A DNA stretch of 15,491 nt from positions 1 through 15,491 of the forward strand of contig JAZKFP010000062.1 of NCBI GenBank assembly GCA_040386355.1. The letters run 5' to 3'. The position numbers were made by a program, and so were the translations under genes. Shown piece by piece: positions 1 through 5,697 of this stretch. Under the pieces are notes generated by a model. The model was given only the letters and a program-made list of their open reading frames with translations. It searched no databases and had not been told where the DNA came from. This stretch comes from JAZKFP01 sp040386355 (GTDB lineage: Bacteria > Pseudomonadota > Gammaproteobacteria > Pseudomonadales > UBA6940). Position 1 is the first letter of the stretch, and each line of letters starts with the position of its first letter.

Positions 1-143
1 ATCATGATCTTTTTTTCCAGTTACTGCGTTGCTTTTCCTCGCGTAAAGCTTTGGCTACGCCGCGTCAAAGCGCCTTGCAAATGAAAAAAAATATTCATGC
101 TTCACCATTTCATTTAACCTAAAAATCAAACGCTATGGGTATA
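1..143. repeat. Dispersed palindromic-end repeat, copy 1 (left end outside window)
   Basis: This stretch matches the element at 5387-5618. Both share the block beginning ATCATGATCTTTTTT, then CTGCGTTGCTTTT, GCGTAAAGCTTTGGCTACGC, GCGTCAAAGCG and TTCACC. The right end at 118-143 (CCTAAAA...CAAACG...GGGTATA) matches the right terminal repeat of the other copy at 22 of 26 positions. The left terminal repeat would lie just before base 1. Compared with the other copy it lacks two internal blocks: one just before the central GCGTA hairpin, and the GGCGCAC hairpin near the right end. No coding capacity is seen. Confidence 0.75.
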
Positions 144-210
144 TACCAAACGCAGATGATTTTTCCTGGGTGAAATGTTTTATGAAAGCTGTTTTGTGGG
201 AAATTACATG

Positions 211-306
211 CGGGCGAATAATTATTCGCCCCTACGACAACCATTAAAGATTTAGGTATTTTTAGGAAAGAGATAATTTTCGTAGGGGCAAAAAATCTTT
301 TGCCCG
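211..306. repeat. REP-type hairpin doublet (REPIN-like), heads facing inward
   Basis: Two short palindromes, each with a GTAG head, lie in opposite orientation. On the minus strand GTAG (235-232) is followed by a perfect 20-base palindrome built of GGGCGAATAA and its complement (231-212), then G. On the plus strand GTAG (282-285) is followed by GGGCAAAA, a four-base loop and TTTTGCCC (286-305), then G. They are 46 bases apart. GTAG-headed palindromes in inverted pairs are the known form of REP elements mobilised by RAYT (TnpA-REP) transposases. No such transposase gene lies in this window. Confidence 0.7.
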
Positions 307-337
307 TTTTAAGCGCTGCCTATTACTGATTGATTAT

Positions 338-944
338 TTGAAACGTGTTTTAGGAAATTCCATGTGCGTTTACTGTGGCGTAAATTCGTCTCCTTTTATA
401 AGCGATGTGGCCAAAAAAATAATTAATGAATTAAAAATAAACGGATTAATCTTTAATAATCTTCATGCGGCAATGCGATCAAAATTAGAACACGAGCTAA
501 CTTTAACTTTCCCAAATCTTTGAGTGCGTTCAATCAAGAAGTATCAACCAAATCAACTTTAATACGTTGTATAAAACAAAATTTAACTATAAAAAATTTG
601 GTGTCTACTCTAAATTACGTCGATAATCTCTGTTTATTATCTGCTTGGATTTGCTATAAATTTTCAAAAGGACTTCCAGAAGTTTCAACTGGATATAATG
701 GATTAAAAACCAGTAGCCTACTCCATTTGAATCAGAACCTGCATCCGGTAATCCGAATTCCTTCGTTCATTCAGCAGAATTTTTTCCCACTCGATTACAA
801 AATATTAAAAGTGAGTTGTTATTACCTTTGTTTGCGTTAAGTATAACCTTAAAAGGAGTTGGGTTATCTTTAATAGAATTTTTTACAAACAGTTTTTCCA
901 ATTTTTTGGCCAAATTGAAGTTTCTACCGCTTGCTCATCATTGA
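338..944 (+). pseudogene. Decayed gene in three reading frames, unknown family
   Basis: Three overlapping plus-strand open stretches in different frames look like fragments of one protein. The first is 338-523 (TTG start; contains MCVYCG and NNLHAAMRSKLEHEL). The second is open from about 460 to 840 (contains SAFNQEVSTKSTLIRC and FSKGLPEVSTGYNG). The third is open from 717 to 944 (contains TPFESEPASGNPNSF, then LLLPLFALSITLKGVG). Joining them would need frameshifts near 520 and near 715. The third stretch has the most protein-like composition, including a hydrophobic segment, and runs about 60 bases into the 3' end of the convergent aat gene. No start has a convincing ribosome binding site and I recognise no family. 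It could also be chance open frames in AT-rich DNA. Confidence 0.3.
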
Positions 945-1590
945 GTAGTTCTAATTTCAATAATTGAATGAAATTTTCTCTAGGGATAGTAAAAGCGCCC
1001 AGAGACATTAAATGAGGATTTGGAATTTGGCAGTCTAATAGTTTCAATTCTGTTAAGTTATAAAAGATATGCGCCAGTGCAATTTTTGATGCATTATTCA
1101 CTTCACTAAACATGGATTCACCAAAAAAGAAGTGGCCTAAACATACGCCGTAGATGCCTCCTACCAATAAATCATCTTGCCAAACTTCGACAGAATGAGC
1201 GACGCCCGCATCATGTAAAGCTTGATACGCTAATTGCATATCATTGGTAATCCAGGTCTCTTTTTCTTTTATGCGGGGTGCAGCACAAGCTTGCACAACT
1301 CCCATAAAATCTTTATCGCATGTAGTGTGAAAAGCAGATGCTCTTAAAGTTTTTCTTAAACTTTTTGAAATATGAAAGCTTGCAGGTGTTATAACAGCCC
1401 GTTGCGTTGGCGCCCACCATAGAATAGGATCGCTTTGATTAAACCAAGGAAATATACCTAGCCGATACGCTCGAATAAGTCTTCGAACAGAAAGATCACC
1501 ACCAATAGCCAATAATCCATCGGGATTGAATGCTGCAGTCTGTACTTCAGGAAAATCAATTGATTTAACATCAAGCCAAGGAAATTGCAT
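883..1590 (-). CDS. aat: Leucyl/phenylalanyl-tRNA--protein transferase
   Basis: This enzyme moves Leu or Phe from charged tRNA to the N-terminal Lys or Arg of proteins, marking them for ClpS/ClpAP degradation in the bacterial N-end rule pathway. The 235 residues are a normal full length. Family motifs run in order: GLLAIGGDLS (25-34), AYRLGIFPWF (41-50), PILWW (55-59), WIT (113-115), AHSVEVW (131-137), LVGGIYGV (142-149), FFGESMFS (155-162), ASK (167-169), DCQ (186-188) and HLMSLGAF (193-200). The ATG at 1590 is used; the ribosome binding site before it is weak. In enterobacteria aat lies close to trxB, and here two orphan genes separate them. The gene converges on the decayed stretch at 338-944. 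Identification is secure from the motifs. Confidence 0.96.
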   Translation of the reverse strand: MQFPWLDVKSIDFPEVQTAAFNPDGLLAIGGDLSVRRLIRAYRLGIFPWFNQSDPILWWAPTQRAVITPASFHISKSLRKTLRASAFHTTCDKDFMGVVQACAAPRIKEKETWITNDMQLAYQALHDAGVAHSVEVWQDDLLVGGIYGVCLGHFFFGESMFSEVNNASKIALAHIFYNLTELKLLDCQIPNPHLMSLGAFTIPRENFIQLLKLELLNDEQAVETSIWPKNWKNCL

Positions 1591-1728
1591 ATTTTAAACG
1601 CTTATGGGTCGTACACACAAAACGAAAGCGTGTTTAATAATAGAACTCTTAAAATTTTACTACTTGTAAATTGTACCACTAAATTTTATGACAAACTCAA
1701 TATCAATTTGTTAAAAGAGTAATGCGCG

Positions 1729-2511
1729 ATGGAAACATTAAAAGTACCCTTGCTAGCTGATTATCGTAATCAAGACATATTAGTTAAAGGTGTCGACAAG
1801 TACTCTTTTGAACCTATACAATTTTTTCAATCAATTTGTCAGTATTTTGATTTTCATCCAATGGATAAGACTCGAGAAAATCCTTCACCTTTGGAAAAAA
1901 TTCAAGCTCAAAAAAGTGTAAGTGACTTAGAAATAGCCCGAGTTATTCAAATGATTGAAAATGTAAAACCAAACGTATGTGATTTAAAAGTTTTAAAGCT
2001 TGCTCTTGAAAAACATTTTGAAAAACATCCAAATTTTTTACCGTGTGAAAGTGAAATTAAAGTTAAAAATCGGTGGAACAGTATAGTTATTTATTTTGGA
2101 AATAAAAATAACAGATTTGAATATTCCATTTTAAATCATTACTTTGATCTGAAGAAAGCTTTAAACGGAATTAAATATGAAGAAGGGATATTTACTAATA
2201 TGATTTCTTCAAAAGATTTAGTGTTCGGTAAAGTTAAATTTTCAAATGGGCAGGAACATATTGGTGAACGTGCATTTAATTCAGTTAGTAATTCTATATA
2301 TATGGTAAAAGGAACGGCCCAGTTTCCAACTGGTGACAAACAAGAAGGCGAGTTTGATTATGATCCGAAAAGCAAAAGCGTTAGATTGATAAATGGAACG
2401 TTAACTTTTGCTAATGGTGAAATTCGAAATGTAAAGTTAAATAGGATTACTAGAGATGATGTATATCACGCTAATATGTATTCAAAAGCCACAGATAAAT
2501 TACTCTGTTAG
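1729..2511 (+). CDS. Orphan protein with C-terminal MORN-like repeats
   Basis: The 260-residue protein has no signal peptide and no membrane segment. The first 150 residues are not recognised. They are rich in Lys, Asn and Phe and probably mixed helical. The C-terminal part has three short units of MORN type, with the pattern G-x-hydrophobic-x-F-x-N/T-G: FGKVKFSNGQEHIGE (166-180), KGTAQFPTGDKQEGEFD (194-210) and NGTLTFANGEIRNV (222-235). MORN repeats form beta-hairpin rods, and in eukaryotes they bind membranes or lipids. They also occur in some bacterial effectors. The gene lies between aat and the RING gene, transcribed away from aat and towards the RING gene. Its base composition is visibly more AT-rich than aat or trxB. 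The start is ATG with AAGAG about ten bases upstream. Function is unknown. An effector role is suggested only by the neighbourhood. Confidence 0.6.
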   Translation: METLKVPLLADYRNQDILVKGVDKYSFEPIQFFQSICQYFDFHPMDKTRENPSPLEKIQAQKSVSDLEIARVIQMIENVKPNVCDLKVLKLALEKHFEKHPNFLPCESEIKVKNRWNSIVIYFGNKNNRFEYSILNHYFDLKKALNGIKYEEGIFTNMISSKDLVFGKVKFSNGQEHIGERAFNSVSNSIYMVKGTAQFPTGDKQEGEFDYDPKSKSVRLINGTLTFANGEIRNVKLNRITRDDVYHANMYSKATDKLLC

Positions 2512-2641
2512 AATTTTGGATTCAACCTAATTAAAACTTGCTTGAGAATAATAAATTGTATTAATGATTAATATGTATCCTAGTTATAATTTGAAAATAC
2601 GTCATCTTCTATAAAAATATTTTTAATATTATTTTCAAAAA

Positions 2642-4186
2642 TTATCGACTGGCTTTATAGAATTGAAGCATTTCTGACACCTTATTTGAATCTTTTTTGT
2701 GCAGTAAAAGCGTTACTATACATGCCTGTGATACGACTTTTGATGAAGGTGATTGAATATCTAATTGCGTAAAAAATTGGCTAATTTTTTCTTCGAATGT
2801 TTTAAAATCGATTGATAGTGAGAGCATATCAATCGATTTTGTATGATTTTCTCTGACTGCCTTGTAGAGATTATTGACAGTACACTCATAATATTCTGCT
2901 ATTTTCTTAAAAGTTACCAACATTTGATATGAGTCAAAATCAAAACGTGTAATTTTTATATCCTCAAATTTTTTTGCAACGACATCAATATATAGTTTGT
3001 TATGAGCCTCGGATAATTTTGGCAAAATGATTTTTGTACACTGCAATGTATGTTCAAATGAAAGAATTGGCTGACTATTTGCTAGATTAACTAAATGAAA
3101 TAGAGAATCATCAAATTTATTTTCATTCGTTGAGCAAAGTATTTTCAGAAAATTACTTATCTCATCTGATGTTCTCTGTGAGTTTTTTAAATAGATTATG
3201 GATGAATTAATGATAGAGTTTCTATTCTGAGGTTGATTTATATAAAAAAGCAAATTGCTTGAAAAGGGTTGCTGTACTAGTAGAGTGTTTATAGCATTTA
3301 TCAACATCTGAGGAGTGTGTTCACCAAAGTGATTTGTGAGTTTGAATAAATCTTGGAGTTCCCACCGATTATCAAATTCAATGTTATTAATGATAAATTG
3401 ATTAAGTCTGAGCGAATTTAATTGAGCAATAGTTAAGATGGTCTCGCTTAATGTCTTTTTTATTAGAAATGTTTGGGTGTTAATTGAATAAGAGTTGATT
3501 TGGGACAACTGTTGAAGTATGTAGTTCTTAATTTTTTCAATCGTTACTTCTTTCAAGTGGGTGACATTAAGTTTGTCTGTTAATTCATATATGTAGAGTA
3601 ATCGTTCAATAGTAAACTCATCATTAAATATAAGATTTTTTAAGTCATCTACTAAATTGCCATTTTCGTGATTCAGCAACTTTTGTAAACTCACTTGAAA
3701 TTCTATTTTTGAGTTTTTAAAAAGACATTTTTTAATAAGAATTGAACGTGATTCGGTTGTGGTTTTTTCGTAATCTAATCTTGATAAGGCTATGTTTATG
3801 TCGTTAAATGTACTTATTTTCCCTAAGCTATTTTTGTAATCATTTAAAGCACTGTTATATGCATTTTGAAAAATTATAGAATTATTTGCTTGATTAATTG
3901 CCGCTATTTTAAGGTCTGCGAGAGGCTGCTTACTAAAGGCGCTAGTATAGGTTTCTTTTTGTTTCGGACTTAATGCATTTAAATTTATTGTTGTACGATC
4001 AAAAGGGCAAAGTCTATTGTCATTAATGATTTTAATTATGCATGGCGCGCACAATTGATGAGTTTTATGGCAGGGAAGAATTAGAAATAATTTTTGATCT
4101 GATTGGTTTTCTTGACAAATAGGGCATGTTTTGTCGTCTACTAAAGCTGTTAAGTTTTTGCCAAAATTAATGTTATTTTTTATCAT
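2642..4186 (-). CDS. RING-finger protein, candidate ubiquitin E3 ligase effector
   Basis: The 514-residue protein begins with a cross-brace zinc finger: C21-x2-C24-x14-C39-x3-H43-x2-C46-x2-C49-x10-C60-x2-D63. This is the C3HC3D form of the RING domain, known from eukaryotic ligases such as TRAF6. Positions that contact the E2 enzyme in true RINGs are also present: Ile23 in the CPIC knuckle, Pro61 in the CPFD knuckle, and Arg64 directly after the last ligand, where the linchpin residue sits. The remaining 450 residues look almost wholly helical, without signal peptide or membrane segment. Residues 192-223 resemble the last helices of a BTB domain. Bacteria have no ubiquitin, so such a protein would be expected to act inside a host cell. 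The gene is very AT-rich, lies 160 bases downstream of trxB on the same strand, and has a weak ribosome binding site. Domain call is good; ligase activity and secretion are inference. Confidence 0.7.
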   Translation of the reverse strand: MIKNNINFGKNLTALVDDKTCPICQENQSDQKLFLILPCHKTHQLCAPCIIKIINDNRLCPFDRTTINLNALSPKQKETYTSAFSKQPLADLKIAAINQANNSIIFQNAYNSALNDYKNSLGKISTFNDINIALSRLDYEKTTTESRSILIKKCLFKNSKIEFQVSLQKLLNHENGNLVDDLKNLIFNDEFTIERLLYIYELTDKLNVTHLKEVTIEKIKNYILQQLSQINSYSINTQTFLIKKTLSETILTIAQLNSLRLNQFIINNIEFDNRWELQDLFKLTNHFGEHTPQMLINAINTLLVQQPFSSNLLFYINQPQNRNSIINSSIIYLKNSQRTSDEISNFLKILCSTNENKFDDSLFHLVNLANSQPILSFEHTLQCTKIILPKLSEAHNKLYIDVVAKKFEDIKITRFDFDSYQMLVTFKKIAEYYECTVNNLYKAVRENHTKSIDMLSLSIDFKTFEEKISQFFTQLDIQSPSSKVVSQACIVTLLLHKKDSNKVSEMLQFYKASR

Positions 4187-4272
4187 GTTGGGTAGTGATC
4201 CATCTATTTAATACAGTAAGAATTCCTCTTTTAATATTAATTTTGAATCCTTGAATAATTTCTATCTTGAGT

Positions 4273-4314
4273 AGTGTGAAAGAAATCATTTTTTCTTATT
4301 GATTCCTCCACACT
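4273..4314. terminator. Hairpin downstream of trxB, possible terminator
   Basis: AGTGTGAAAGAAATCA (4273-4288) can pair with TGATTCCTCCACACT (4300-4314), with two G-U pairs and one bulged base on the minus-strand transcript. The hairpin starts about 33 bases after the trxB stop codon. Four T residues (4314-4317) follow on the plus strand, but no U-run follows on the minus strand, where trxB is read. The role as a terminator is therefore weakly supported. Confidence 0.35.
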
Positions 4315-4346
4315 TTTAGCACGCTCTAGAAGCGGTTGATTATAAA

Positions 4347-5297
4347 TTATAAATCTAAAAACTTCTCTACATCTAATGCCGCCATGCAACCAAAACCTGA
4401 TGAGGTAATTGCTTGACGATATACATGATCAGCAACATCACCGCAGGCAAATACACCAGGTACTGACGTGGCCGTGACGTTACCTTCTAAGCCAGAATTA
4501 ATCTGTATATAACCATCTTTCATATTTAACTGGCCAGTAAAAATATCGGTATTAGGTTTATGTCCAATTGCAATAAAAACCCCATCAACGTTAAAATTAG
4601 ATGTACTTGCATCTAATGTTGAACGTAAACGCATGCCGGTGACGCCGCTGCTGTCACCCAATACTTCATCTAATGCATGATTCCAAATAACTTTAATTTT
4701 GCCTTCTCTTTCACGTGCAAATAATTTGTCTTGCATGATTTTTTCTGCGCGGAAACTGTCACGGCGATGAACCACAATAACTTCAGAAGCTAAATTACTT
4801 AAATACAATGCTTCTTCAACTGCGGTATTTCCGCCCCCCACCACAGCCACACGTTTGCCGCGGTAAAAAAATCCATCGCAGGTTGCACAACCACTGACAC
4901 CTTTTCCTAAAAATGCTTCTTCAGATGGTAATCCTAAATATTTTGCAGATGCGCCGGTTGCAATAATTAATGCATCGGCTTCGTAGGATTGAACATCACC
5001 TTTTAATTTAAAAGGTCGTTGTGATAAATCAACGGAATTAATATGATCAAAAATAATTTCAGTATTGAAACGTTCTACATGACGTTTCATTCTTTCCATT
5101 AGATCGGGACCCATTAATCCTTCTGGATCACCTGGCCAGTTATCAACTTCTGTGGTTGTTGTTAATTGACCACCTTGTTGCATCCCAGTAACCATTACAG
5201 GCTTTAAATTTGCGCGTGCGGCGTATAACGCAGCGGTATATCCTGCGGGACCTGAACCCAAAATCAACACTTGGCAGCGTTTGGTCGTATCGGTCAT
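4347..5297 (-). CDS. trxB: Thioredoxin reductase (NADPH)
   Basis: This cytoplasmic FAD enzyme reduces thioredoxin with NADPH, supporting ribonucleotide reductase and disulfide repair. It has 316 residues, normal for the low-molecular-weight bacterial type. An N-terminal FAD-binding GSGPAGYTAALYAARA (14-29) is followed by the redox-active CATC (Cys137, Cys140). Next come the NADPH-binding GGGNTAVEEA (154-163) with HRRDSFRAE (178-186), and the C-terminal FAD contact GVFACGDVAD (281-290) with RQAITSSGFG. The start is ATG at 5297, preceded by a good AGGAG five bases upstream (5303-5307 on the plus strand). It is divergent from ftsK. In enterobacteria lrp lies between the two; here that gap holds a palindromic-end element instead. 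Identification is secure. Confidence 0.98.
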   Translation of the reverse strand: MTDTTKRCQVLILGSGPAGYTAALYAARANLKPVMVTGMQQGGQLTTTTEVDNWPGDPEGLMGPDLMERMKRHVERFNTEIIFDHINSVDLSQRPFKLKGDVQSYEADALIIATGASAKYLGLPSEEAFLGKGVSGCATCDGFFYRGKRVAVVGGGNTAVEEALYLSNLASEVIVVHRRDSFRAEKIMQDKLFAREREGKIKVIWNHALDEVLGDSSGVTGMRLRSTLDASTSNFNVDGVFIAIGHKPNTDIFTGQLNMKDGYIQINSGLEGNVTATSVPGVFACGDVADHVYRQAITSSGFGCMAALDVEKFLDL

Positions 5298-5386
5298 GTA
5301 AACTCCTAGTTTAAGAAAAAAATTACAAAAAGGTTAATTAAGCTTAAAACACAGTATTTAGGACTATTATTCTAAATATTGGTAGA

Positions 5387-5618
5387 TATACCCGTAACGT
5401 TTAAGTTTTAGGTGCTCATCATGATCTTTTTTCCTACTCGCTGCGTTGCTTTTTCAAACGCGTCACAGTGTTCTGGCTGCGTAAAGCTTTGGCTACGCAG
5501 CGTCAAAGCGTCTTGTAATTGGAAAAAAATCTTGACGTTTCACCGTAGCACTTGTCCAGCCGCTGTCTTTAGTTGCGGCGCACTATGTGCGCCCTAAAAC
5601 CCAAACGTTACGGGTATA
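5387..5618. mobile_element. MITE-like element with 26-bp terminal inverted repeats
   Basis: The left end (5387-5412, TATACCCGTAACGTTT..GTTTTAGG) and right end (5593-5618) are inverted repeats matching at 24 of 26 positions. The element is 232 bases if the outer TATA is counted. The outermost TA on each side could be a TA target duplication, as made by IS630/mariner-type transposases, but the sequence alone does not decide this. Inside are an 8-bp hairpin GCTGCGTA/TACGCAGC (5476-5501) and a 7-bp hairpin GGCGCAC-TAT-GTGCGCC (5577-5593). A second, shorter copy lies at 1-143. There is no transposase, so it would be mobilised in trans. It fills the space between the trxB and ftsK promoters. The short open frame inside it is not a gene. 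Confidence 0.75.
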
Positions 5619-5697
5619 AATGCGATACCCTGTGCCGAATTTCATGATTGCAGTGTAAATAAGTTTCGCGTGTTGCGCATCCAGGAAGGAGTTTTGA

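Noticed and set aside
211..306. CRISPR-like repeats
   Set aside because: There are only two palindromes, in opposite orientation and with different stems; no regular direct repeats or spacers exist anywhere in the window.
2580..2641. Terminator between the convergent MORN and RING genes
   Set aside because: Only short A/T palindromes such as AAAAATATTTTT are seen, which are expected by chance at this composition.
4230..4250. PmrA-type box (TTAATATT) before the RING gene
   Set aside because: Only one half-site is present (TTTAATATT at 4230-4238) and the required second direct half-site is missing, so it is probably chance in AT-rich DNA.
5412..5597. Short plus-strand open frame of 61 codons between trxB and ftsK
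   Set aside because: It lies wholly inside the palindromic-end element, is broken in the other copy, and has no ribosome binding site.
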